A stretch of DNA of 22,000 bases from Dictyocoela muelleri. Taxonomy: Eukaryota > Microsporidia. Location of the stretch: positions 1-22,000 of the forward strand of contig SDVU01000083.1 in the NCBI GenBank assembly GCA_016256075.1. The letters run 5' to 3'. Shown here one piece after another: positions 8,478 to 17,720 of this stretch (position 1 is the stretch's first letter; each line of letters starts with the position of its first letter). The position numbers and the translations under genes were made by a program. The notes below the pieces were generated by a model. That model searched no databases. It was not told the origin of the DNA and was given only the letters and a program-made list of their open reading frames with translations.

Positions 8478-8820
8478 GATTTACATATTTATTTAAGAAT
8501 TTTCTCGTTCTATCTAAGAATTTCCCGATCAAAAAAAGAAATCGCAAATCAATCTAAAAATTCTCAGATCAAAATTGGAATTTCTCGATCAATTTAAAAA
8601 TATTTTCAATCAATCAAATAATTTTACAATCAATAGAATTTTCCGATTAATATAAGAATCTTCGCCACCTATCAAATAATATATCGAACAATCTAAGAAT
8701 ATTTGTAATCAATCATAGAATCTTTAACAATCAATCTAAAAATTAACCGATCAATTTAAGAATCTTCACAATCAACCACAGAATTTTCATAGTAAATCTA
8801 ATAATTTCCTGATAAATATC
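8478..8820 (+). repeat. Left TIR array of element B
   Basis: About 16 diverged ~20-bp units, TCTAAGAATTTCCCGATCAA and TTTAAGAATCTTCACAATCA types. The monomer set is the same as in element A's arrays. Confidence 0.88.
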
Positions 8821-8862
8821 ACTTTTTTTAAAAAAATCCTTGAGAAAAAATCACATACACAC

Positions 8863-9930
8863 GTGGTAATTGATAGAATTGAATGAATGAAGTAAAAGAA
8901 ATGCCGAAAAGAGAGACTCGAGGCATATTTAATCCAGAAATAATAAATTCAGAAGGTTCCAAAAAGAATAAAGCTTTGGGCAAAAGAAAACATGTATCCG
9001 ATGAAGATAGAGGACTCATAGTGACCAAAACACTCGAAGGGTGATCCGGTAAATAAATTTCTGATATGTACCAATTGAGCTATAAAACTGTTTATGGTAT
9101 CGTAATGATATCTATATCACAGTTTGGTTATGCAATTAAGAAGAGGTAAACATATACTTTGATTGGTCTGTTTAGAAAAAATGTGCAATTTATAGCTAAT
9201 ATTGATTAAGAAATTACACTTACTATAAGACAATTATCGAATTAGGTTTTTAAGAAATTATAAATCAAAGTTTCAAAAAGTACAGTGAACGAGTCTTAAG
9301 ACAATTTCATTATACCTCAAAAAATAACATAAATAACCAAACTTAGGCCTTTTGATGTTACAATTGATCCTAGAGCCAATCATTAAATTGCATTTAGGAC
9401 ATTGGGAATCGAAAACGACGATAAAAATCTGATATTTTTTTATATGTTTGATTTTCTGGTATTACAGACCAGGTAAAGAAGAAATCAAGACTGGTTTGTT
9501 AAGCTAAAGTTTCTGTATAGCTTCTATGAGCAGAAATATTTCTATAATTGCCATAATGAATAAATATGTTATGATTTTTTAAAATATTCATGAAATAACA
9601 GTAAGTACAGAAGATTTAAAAGCATTTATTAGAGAAATTAAGAGTCGGTGTTTTTTCAGATATAAACTTATAATATTTATTATGGATAATGCGCGTATTC
9701 ATCATTAAAAGGGCTTGCAAGATGATGAAAAATTTTCATCATTTAATATTGTTTATATTCCGCCTTATATTCCATTTCTAAATATTATTGATAATATTTT
9801 CTCTGTTTGGAACAATATGTTTAAAGAGAAGAGCTTGCAGCATACCACAGATAAGGAGACTTATAAATGAGAAAATCAAAAGAATTACTGAAAAAAAAAC
9901 GTGGTTATTTTTACCATAAAATGCTATGTA
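8863..9930 (+). pseudogene. Broken Tc1-like (DD34E) transposase of element B
   Basis: The position matching element A's start codon is GTG here (8863). A long open stretch runs from the ATG at 8883 in a neighbouring frame: RKHVSDEDRGLIVTKTLEG and MYQLSYKTVYGIV form the DNA-binding helix-turn-helix region. The core follows: TIDPRANH, IAFRTLGIENDDKNLIF, then FYMFDF, where the first catalytic Asp is lost (~9445). IMDNARIHH keeps the second Asp (~9685), and PFLNIIDNIFSVWN has Asp for the final Glu (~9783). Many stops and at least two frame changes are present. It is more decayed than the element A copy and lost different catalytic residues, so neither copy could have moved the other recently. Confidence 0.85.
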
Positions 9931-10027
9931 TATGCAAATGACAGAGATGATACTACATATTCTTGAATAAATAATTTATTCTAATTATTTTACATTTTTT
10001 TAAAAAAGCATTTAATTTTAATTTTTT

Positions 10028-10344
10028 GGTACTGTTCCGATATAAATAATCACCTTTGCAATATAAAAATTTTAGGAGAGAGAAAGCTGTAGATAAAAAA
10101 GATGGTTATTTTAATGTGGTAACCTCCGTAGTATAGGTTTTTTGCATTCTTACTCTACGGTTGTAGATTTATAAAGTGGGATCCCTTAGGAATCCCACTT
10201 TATAAATCTACAACCGTAAATAAGAATGCAAAAAACTATACTACAGAGATTACCACATTAAAATAACCCTCTTTTTAATCTACAGCTTTCTCTCTCCTAA
10301 AATTTTTATATTGCAAAGGTGATTATTTATATCGGAACAGTACC
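10028..10344. mobile_element. 317-bp near-perfect foldback MITE
   Basis: The whole element is one hairpin. GGTACTGTTCCGATATAAAT opens the left arm, and the right arm closes with its exact complement. The arms are ~155 bp, meeting near GGGATCCCTTAGGAATCCC, with only scattered mismatches (for example AAGATGG against CCCTCTT). ATTTTTT flanks both sides, with one G between the right terminus and its copy, consistent with a 7-8 bp target duplication. No family is recognised. High arm identity implies a young insertion. Confidence 0.92.
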
Positions 10345-10351
10345 GATTTTT

Positions 10352-10686
10352 TTCTTAGATTGATCGCGAAGATTCTGTGATTGATTGCAAATATTCTCAA
10401 ATTTATCGGCAAATTCTTAGTTTGATTACGAAGATTCCTTGATTGATTGCGAAGATCTTTATATTGATCGGGAAATTCTTTGATTAATTGCGAAGATTCT
10501 TTTATTAATCGGTAAATCCTTAGATTGATCGAGAAAATCTTAGAATAATTACAAAGATCATTAAATTGTCGTGAAATTCTTAGATTTATCAGAGAATTCT
10601 TAGATTAATGTCAAATATTCTTAAATTGATAAGTAAATTCTTATATTGATTTGAGAAGATTCTTAAATAGATCGATAAACCCATTA
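10352..10686 (-). repeat. Right TIR array of element B
   Basis: About 16 units of GATTGATCGCGAAGATTCTT and GATCGGGAAATTCTTTGATT types, inverted relative to 8478-8820, closing with TTGAGAAGATTCTTAAATAG and ATCGATAAACCCAT. Confidence 0.88.
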
Positions 10687-10883
10687 TATATAAGAGACAA
10701 TCGAACATTTTAAAAAGCAAGGCGTTTTTACCCGTCTTAGCGACCGCCTCTGAATAAAAAGCTTGTTTCATTTTAAATTTCGAAAACATATGATAGGAGC
10801 TTAAGCTTAAAATCTTCAGGGAATCTAATTTTATCATTTTTTTTTGTTCTACAATTATTCTATTTTTATAAATTTTCGGCAGT

Positions 10884-11340
10884 GGGACAGATAGCTCAGT
10901 GGTTAACACTTTTTATGTAAAATTTAAGTATCGTGGTTCGAATCACGCTGAAGTCACACTCTAATAAATAATGAGGGAATGTCATTAAGCGGTTATAATT
11001 ATATAATTATAGTATAACATACAGTTGTCTCAGTAATGTATAGCTGATTAAGATTTAGTCTAATATGACAAAGAAGCAGATGGAACTCTTTTAGGTTGTG
11101 GATGAATGCGGCGGGGCATCTCGACAAAAAGTAGTGAAAAATAAAAATTTCAGAAAATTCACTAATTACCTGTATCCTGCTGAGTCATAGATAAAACGAA
11201 GATTGCGTATACAGCTGGCTTATGGGTAGCTTAGGAAGTGACGTAATTTTGGAACACTAGGAACCAAAGGTCACAGACCACGGTAGGATACAACTCTCCG
11301 GATTGACAGCTATAGATGTTGTCAACATGTAATATATAAA
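10884..11340 (+). mobile_element. tRNA-like pol III head with unique body (possible SINE or tRNA relic)
   Basis: A box TAGCTCAGTGG (10892-10902) is a perfect match to the internal pol III consensus. B box GGTTCGAATCA (10935-10945) is near perfect, 32 bp further on. The acceptor arms of a 73-nt tRNA (10884-10957) do not pair and the T-stem has a mismatch, so it is not a working tRNA. About 380 bp follow with clearly higher G+C than the surroundings and a TGTATCCT/AGGATACA inverted pair (~11170 and ~11285). A tRNA-derived SINE is one reading; a decayed tRNA beside unrelated sequence is the other. No second copy lies in the window. The preceding 10687-10883 has no gene. Confidence 0.4.
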
Positions 11341-11345
11341 TATAT

Positions 11346-11432
11346 TTACGTGTCAAAAACGACATTAATTATTAATTATTAATGATTAAAATCAGATAAA
11401 AACAATATAAAAATTTAATTTAAAAATTTATC
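11346..11432 (+). repeat. 5' LTR of the Ty3/gypsy fossil (alignable part)
   Basis: The segment from CGTGTCAAAAACG through ATTAATTATTAATTATTAA and AAAACAATATAAAAA matches 16000-16077 almost base for base. The right-hand limit is uncertain; the LTR may extend towards 11520. It is part of a broken element. Confidence 0.6.
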
Positions 11433-11559
11433 AATCCGTCAACCTGTAAATCCCTCAATCTGTCAATATCTAGCTTTTAGATTATCTAGATCTCAGATTT
11501 AAAACTATAAAAAACTCAAGATCTCAAACCCATGCCTAGATTTTACGATGACCGAAAAA

Positions 11560-12470
11560 CATCAAGAGAAGCTACGTCTCATAACAAAAGGCAAGCAAGA
11601 TACACGGATGATGAATTTTCCATTCGGACGACCGAAATAAATAAAAAAATTTAAAATTATATTTATATAATCAACTTTTGGTTTTTGGTCGGATCGTACA
11701 AAGATTCGACACTTTGAGCTCAAAAAATAAAATCCGAAAATCGCGAGTAAATTCTTTTGAAGCACAGCAAATCGAATTTTCAATATGTCCACATAATACG
11801 AATATACAAATCCAAATATCCTTTCAGATTTTAGAAAGTATTGAAGAACAAGATTTATTTACTTGGAAATAGGACTTAATACAAACAATCAAAGTGGCTG
11901 GATGGGATGAACCAACGGAAATTGGAATACTCAAGGCGTCTATATCTTCTAAATATATAGACATTATTAAAGACTACAGTAGGTTAGACATTATTTTGCT
12001 AGCTATATTTGCAAGAAAATATCCGTCAGAAAAACAATTGAAATACAAAAATAAACTATTTATGATAAGACAAGATGATTACTTGACAATAAAAGAATAT
12101 AGAGATGATATAGTTAAGACAACAAACAAACTGGCAATTTGTCTCAGTTGGTCATAAGAACAAACTAATATAAAGATTGAAATGGCTTTTTGTGGTGGAT
12201 TATCAAAGCAAACTAAGTTAGAAATATTCCGTTTAAACATGCAAAACATTATGACGATTTATTACTTATTTAATACAACCGAAGAAATGGTACAAGAACT
12301 AATTAATAACGGGGTTAACCAAAATGAAACATATATAAGAAAGGAGCATATACCATTTAAGACAGAAAAATTTTGCAAATATCAAAAATCCAACACACAT
12401 GACACGCTAAATTGCCGCTAGTTTGAAAAAATAAAAAGCGAAAAAGAAGATAAAGGAAAAAATAACATCA
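11560..12470 (+). pseudogene. gag region of the Ty3/gypsy fossil
   Basis: Capsid-like helical sequence is recognisable around 11894-12330 (for example FARKYPSEKQL). A zinc-knuckle remnant, HDTLNCR, lies near 12400. Position between the LTR and the protease motif supports gag. It is broken. Gag of this class packages element RNA. Confidence 0.6.
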
Positions 12471-12539
12471 ATTCTGAAAGAACAACCTTCATTAGAGAAC
12501 CAATAAAAAGGGCACAAGTTTTAGAGATTGGCGGATACA

Positions 12540-15500
12540 TTAAAAAAACCCTGTGAAACTTCTGATTGACACTGGATCAACGAAAACATATATAAAAGAA
12601 AAAATAGTTTACGATACGAACCTTCCTATTATTACTTCTGAGGAGATAGTCAAATCAGAATTAGTTTATGGGAGTTTTATACACAGTAATAGGCTAACAG
12701 TGATATAATTTCAGCTAATAAAAGATCAAAAATGGTTTATGAAGTATCAGCTACCATATAAATAAAATGTCAACTGATGTAATATTGGGTATGTATTTTA
12801 TTTTAGACAACGATGCATTTATAGGCTTGAATGAAAACATAATAAACATTGATGGAAATTCTATAAAATAAATTTTATAAACGACACCGATGATGAAATG
12901 AAATGAATAACAAGGAAAACAAAAATAAACACGATAGTAGAGCAAGAGAGAGAATTACTACATAAAATAAACAATTTGATAAAAAAAATATAAAGTTACA
13001 AACCACGAAACCGGAAAAATAAGTAACACAAATCACGAAATATGTTTAAAAAGAACGTTACTATAGACTTTCTATCTTTTAGACTCTAAAATAAACTAAG
13101 ATCTATAGTGGATAGAGAAATCGAATATTTAATTGCAAATAGTATAATCCGCTCTAGCAAGTCGGAATTCGGATTTACTGCATTTTAAATAGTAAAGAAA
13201 AATGAGTGAATCAGACTAGTTATATATTACCGAAGACTTAACGAATTTATCATAAAGAAACAGATCAAGGCTGTAAAAAAATAAAATAATAAAATAATAA
13301 AATACTTATTCACGATTTATATAATATTTCTACATAGTCGAAAGATGAAATATTTATATCAATAAAGATACAAACTGGATTTACTTTATACAAGAATAAA
13401 TCATCAAAATAAATTCAGATTTAGTCTATTTAATATCATGAAAGATTAGACTGACTTGATGCAAACTATAAAATAAATCTTTTACATGCGATTTCATATG
13501 TTTATAACATCTATAATATGATTATAATTGAGATGATATTTTAATATCGAAAAATCTTTAAAATTTGCGATTTTTGCAAAAATTGGTAATATTACACAAT
13601 ATTCAATATAATTAAAGTTGAAATAGTTTATTTATTCTAAAAAAATATATAAGGAGGTAAATAGACCTGAAAAAAATATGGAGATGAGGTAAATGCATTT
13701 GATTTAAGTCTCCTTGAAGTTATAAAGTTTTTAGTTAAAAATTAAAAAAAATGTGTGATTAATTTGTTTTATTTTTTTAAAAAATTAATTTTATTATTCA
13801 TGACTCCCTACCTTGGCTGTTGGAAGTTACACAGCCTTGCACCAAGAAAAACTACATTTTATCAAAAATACAAGAAATGTTGACATCATTATCCGATTCC
13901 AGAGTCTTTTCGACTATAGATTTAAATATGGGGTATTATCAGATACCAATGAAGCAAAACAGTATTAACTAAACAGCCTTTAAGATTTAAAATAAAAAGT
14001 ATGAGTTCCTAAGAATGCCGTCTGGCCTATCTAATGCGCCAATTATCTTTCAAGAAGCAATAGACAATCTCTTCTACGGTATTAAATGTGTAGTTGTGTA
14101 TCTATATGATATCATAATTCATACAAAAGACATTAATTCCCACTTCGAAACATTAAAACAAGTAATTGATATTATGAAACAAAAATAGATATCTATAAAT
14201 TTTGAAAAAAGCTGTTTTGTAAAAAAAGAGTTAAATTTCTAGCCCATATAGTTAATTAAGATGGAATTAAGCCGCATTCGAGTCGTAAATTAGCTTTGAA
14301 GAAACTCAATCCAAAAAATAAAAATGACATTCAGAGAATCTTAGGATTAATCAAGTGGTACAGACTTTTCCTTGAGAAAATAAGTATAATATGGAATTTT
14401 TTAACAGAAAAACAGAAAAAGGATGTAAAATTTAGTTGGGAAATTGAATAATAAAAAGAACTTGAAAAAATTCTAAAAGATATCGAGAAAGAAACTATGT
14501 TATTCTACCCAGACAGAAACAAGCCATTCATATTGGAATAAGATGCTTCGGATGTTACAATAGGTGCTAGACTTTTACAAGGAAATAAAACTGTAGATTT
14601 TTTTTAGTCATAAACTGACAAAAGGGAAAAAATTATTCGGCAATAGAAAAGGTATTATGAGTATATTTAGATCATTAGATACATTTAAAGATTTAATTCG
14701 GAATAGTGAGATAATTATATAAAAGAGACAACAAAGATTTAATCTCAATAAAAGATTTATTCTCTAGAGCACAGAGATGGAAACTCCGTCTTGAAGAATA
14801 TAATTATAAATTTGATTATATATCAGGTAAAGAAAATGTTTTTGCTGACACTTTATATAGACTTTGCTTTGTAAATTTTGAGAAAAATAAAATTTAAATA
14901 GAGTATATTATTAATGCCATTAAATTTAGTGAAGAAAAAAACATAATTACCTGTCTAAAACCATAAAAAAAGACGAGAATTTTACTGTCAAGAAAAAAAA
15001 AGATTTTTATATCACCCTAAAGTTCGAAGATATTTTTAAAATCTATTCATACAACGCCCATCCACCCGGAATTAACAAAATGTCTCAAACCATAATAAGA
15101 TATTTGACTTGCAAAAATTTACATAAACAAATTTCAGAAAAAATTGGAAAATGTGAAATATGTCAGAAGAATAAAGATTACAAAAAAAATATAAGACCAT
15201 ACGGCGAACCTATTTTCACTAATAAAGCCTTTGATTTTATATCGACGGATATACTTGGACCACTCAAGGTAAAACACTTGAAATATAAACTTAAATCGGA
15301 CTACTTCTATATTCTCACTATTACAGACATCTATTCACGATTGACAAAACCGTATATTTTATTTGATATAAAATCGAATACCGTTATAAACAAGATTGAA
15401 AACTGGATAAAAGAATTTAGACCTCCGTCAAAATTACTCTCTGATCCAAGAAGACAGTTTATAAGTCTTGCAATGAAGAACCTTATGATGAAATATGCTA

Positions 15501-15995
15501 TTAAACACATCATGACCTCACCCTACAATCCCCGAGCAAACGGTATATTAGAAAGGATCAACAGATCTAAATTGCAAGTTTGCGGGATTACAAAAGGTAT
15601 ATTTTCCAATGAATTGTAAAACAACATATTCATATTTCTAATTTATAATTCGAATAGGGGAATTAGTTTATCTCCATACGAACTAATAATGAAAAATTTA
15701 AATTTTGATATTTTTAATCGCAATTAGAAGTGGGAATCGATATTAAAAAAAATAATGAATTGAAAAACTCAAAGTCTGAAATTATGAAGGAAAATAAAAA
15801 TAGTAAAATTAGAAAATTTAATTTAGGTGATGAAGTATGGGTGAAAAACCCTTCTCAAGAAAAAATTGAAGATAAATGAAAAGGACCTTACAAGTTTGCT
15901 GAAATTATTCATTCTGGTTGGAGCGTCATTATTAAAGAAGATAATAAATTATCAAAACAGTCAATAAGGAATCTTAAATTTTGGAGAAGAGAGGG
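12540..15995 (+). pseudogene. pol region of the Ty3/gypsy fossil (PR-RT-RH-IN)
   Basis: The aspartic protease motif LIDTGS lies near 12560. Reverse transcriptase motifs flank a MITE: LVIYYRRLNEF near 13220, then FSTIDLNMGYYQIPM near 13910. An RNase H-like segment is near 14540. An integrase region at about 15030-15620 shows a zinc-binding CEICQKN, FISTDILGP and SPYNPRANG motifs typical of the retroviral-type DDE core. The C-terminal end, LKFWRREG, meets a purine-rich tract (~15983-15997) before the LTR. Domain order fits Ty3/gypsy, not Ty1/copia. The region is broken in many places; the integrase part is best preserved. Confidence 0.85.
13266..13839. mobile_element. Merlin-type MITE inserted in the gypsy fossil (copy 1)
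   Basis: CAAGGCTGT at the left and its complement ACAGCCTTG at the right match the terminal motif of the Merlin element at 5390-6487 (CAAGGCCGTGTG). AAGAAACA (13255-13262) and AAGAAAAA (13844-13851) match at 7 of 8 and sit at the same offsets from the TIRs (3 and 4 bases) as in that Merlin, so they look like an 8-bp target duplication. The ~550-bp interior is ~90% identical to 16135-16679. No gene. A CCTTGGCTGT...ACAGCCTTG hairpin marks the right end. Confidence 0.8.
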
Positions 15996-15999
15996 AATA

Positions 16000-16077
16000 T
16001 GTCGTGTCAAAACGCCATTGATTATTAATTATTAAAATCAGCTAAAAACAATATAAAAAATTAATTTAAAAATTGAA
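16000..16077 (+). repeat. 3' LTR of the Ty3/gypsy fossil, interrupted
   Basis: It starts TGTCGTGTCAAAACG directly after the purine-rich tract and matches the 5' LTR until the MITE at 16078. What follows the MITE (from 16680) cannot be aligned securely to the 5' LTR. Confidence 0.6.
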
Positions 16078-16679
16078 GCAAGTCTGTAAAACTACCCTCA
16101 TTTATGTGGGCAGTTTTACAGCCTTAAGAAAAAAAAATAAATTTCTTATTCACGATTTATATAATATTTCTACATAGTCAAATGATGAAATTTTTATATC
16201 AATAAAGATACAAACTATATTTTATTTATACAAGAATAAATTATCATAATAAATTCAGATTAAGTCCATTTACTTATCATAAAAGATTAGACGAACTTGA
16301 TGCAAACTATAAAATATATTTTTTACATGCGATTTCATATGTTTATTACATCTATAATATGATTATAATTGAGATGATGTTTTAATATCGACAAATTTTT
16401 ATAATTTGCGACTTTTGCAAAAATTGGTAATATTACACAATTTTAAATCTAATTTATGTTGAAATAGTTTATTTATTCTAAAAAAATATATAGGGAGGTA
16501 AATAGACCTGATGCAAATATGGAGGTGAGGTAAATGTATTTGATCTAAGTCTCCTTGAAGTTATAAGTTTTTAGTTAAAAATTATGAAAAAATATGATTA
16601 ATTTATTTTCTTTTTTTAAAAAAATAATTTTATGATTCATGACCCTCTACCTTGGCTGTGGGCAGTTACACAGCCTTGC
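16078..16679. mobile_element. Merlin-type MITE inserted in the gypsy 3' LTR (copy 2)
   Basis: A longer copy of the element at 13266-13839. Besides the terminal CAAGTCTGT/ACAGCCTTG repeats, it keeps a left subterminal hairpin (CTGTAAAACT pairing with AGTTTTACAG, 16084-16122) that copy 1 lacks. ATTGA occurs on both sides (16072-16076 and 16680-16684) as a possible part of the target duplication. The interior has no coding capacity. Confidence 0.8.
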
Positions 16680-16684
16680 ATTGA

Positions 16685-17720
16685 TTTTTTGACATATAAT
16701 GTGTGGTCATTAAAACTATTTAAAGGCGTTGAATAATCGCAAAAGCGCGAATTACCCACAAGCGCCGTATAAATTAATTTTCTTGATTCATTTTTACGTT
16801 TAATTTAATTTTTTTAGAAAAAAAAATAGAATTTAGAAAAATAGCCCATAGCCGTTTTATCACCTGGCAGTCCCGCAAATATCTGTGAGTTTCTTATATT
16901 TTATTGTCATATCAGACCTTTTTTTAATCAGCCATGCCTCGCTTGAACAACTGCATAATATTACTATAGTTATTAACTGCTTAATGTCATTCCAAATTAT
17001 TTATTAAAGTGACTTCAGCTAGTTTTTTTTTGTAACTGATACTCAAATTTTCAAAAAGAATGTTAATCGCTGAAACGACTAAAATATTCAAGTATTATAA
17101 AAAAAACTTTAATATTGTTCAGAAAAACGTATAAATTTTTAGCAACATTTCTCCGAATGTAATAAATATTTTTCAAAAAGACGTTAATTCAAAATAATAT
17201 TGCTATTTTTATAAATAATATTTGAAATAGCAGAAAAATAAATGTAAAATTATTTTTTAAATAATATTGAGATGACATTCAAAAGAATGTTTTGAATTTA
17301 CAATCCGAAAAGATTTTGAAAAATTGACTTTTAGATTAATTCTAAATCTTTTCATTATGGCAATGATTTAATATTTATATACTTTTTAAAATTTGATAAA
17401 AAAATTGGAGGTAAAAGAAAGAACAGTCAATAGATCATTAGTATGAAAAAAAGTATTTTATTCTATAAATATTTTACATTTTAGACGGATCTTTTAAACT
17501 TCTTTATTAATTTATAATTATAGCACCAAAGTTTAAAATATTTGCACATTTCAGTTGTAAACAACAATATTCATATTTTTTAACAATAATTCTTTCTCAA
17601 GTCATGTTTATTTTAAATATAAAAAAATGTCATAACCATCTTAAATTATAATGACTATTATTAATAATTACCGAATATATTCTTATTTAACTTTAAAACT
17701 TTTTAAAGTTCATAAAATTT
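16685..17720. other. AT-rich intergenic region with weak repeats, no gene
   Basis: No open frame with a recognisable domain on either strand. The motif TTTTCAAAAAGANNGTTAAT occurs at about 17049 and 17172, with looser versions at 17116 and 17276, suggesting an old imperfect repeat. Inverted pairs include TTGCTATTT/AAATAGCA (~17200-17235) and GAAAAGATTT/AAATCTTTTC (~17307-17353). The last 100 bp are the 3' side of the rad17-like gene. Confidence 0.5.

Larger units (their letters stand above)
8475..10686 (+). mobile_element. Element B: Tc1-like transposon with satellite-like long TIRs
   Basis: The left end reads ATGGATTTACATATTTATTT and the right end, read inward, ATGGGTTTATCGATCTATTT; both flow into ~340-bp arrays of the same ~20-bp unit as element A. 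TA lies next to each end. A degenerate DD34E transposase is on the plus strand, opposite to A. A 317-bp hairpin MITE is inserted between the transposase and the right array. In element A the same stretch (GCATTTAATTTTAATTTTTT then CTTAGATTGA) is uninterrupted, so A shows the state before that insertion. Confidence 0.82.
11346..16690 (+). mobile_element. Ty3/gypsy LTR retrotransposon fossil
   Basis: The order is LTR, gag, protease, reverse transcriptase, RNase H, integrase, purine-rich tract, LTR, the Ty3/gypsy arrangement. It is broken, with well over ten breaks spread along gag and pol, and cannot be functional. Two MITE copies have inserted (13266-13839 in the reverse transcriptase region and 16078-16679 in the 3' LTR). 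The two alignable LTR segments differ at roughly 7-10% of positions by eye plus one short gap, so the insertion is not recent. The 3' boundary is unclear because of the MITE. It lies on the plus strand between the tRNA-like unit and the rad17 region. Confidence 0.85.

Noticed and set aside
291-8820. CRISPR-like arrays
   Set aside because: Units are contiguous ~20-bp tandem repeats without unique spacers, in a eukaryotic transposon context with no cas genes.
8828-9028. Minus-strand open frame
   Set aside because: Antisense to the Tc1-like transposase of element B.
10589-10909. 106-codon minus-strand open frame ending in repeated LRIF units
   Set aside because: Its C-terminal half is the translated TIR array of element B and it has no domain.
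10884-10957. A functional tRNA gene
   Set aside because: The pol III boxes are good, but the acceptor arms do not pair and the T-stem is mismatched.
11060-11082. Group I intron core (AAGATTTAGTC resembles the conserved AAGATATAGTC)
   Set aside because: No upstream partner for the P7 pairing and no other core elements were found.
11562-11792. Minus-strand open frame near the fossil's 5' part
   Set aside because: Antisense to the retrotransposon fossil and without domain support.
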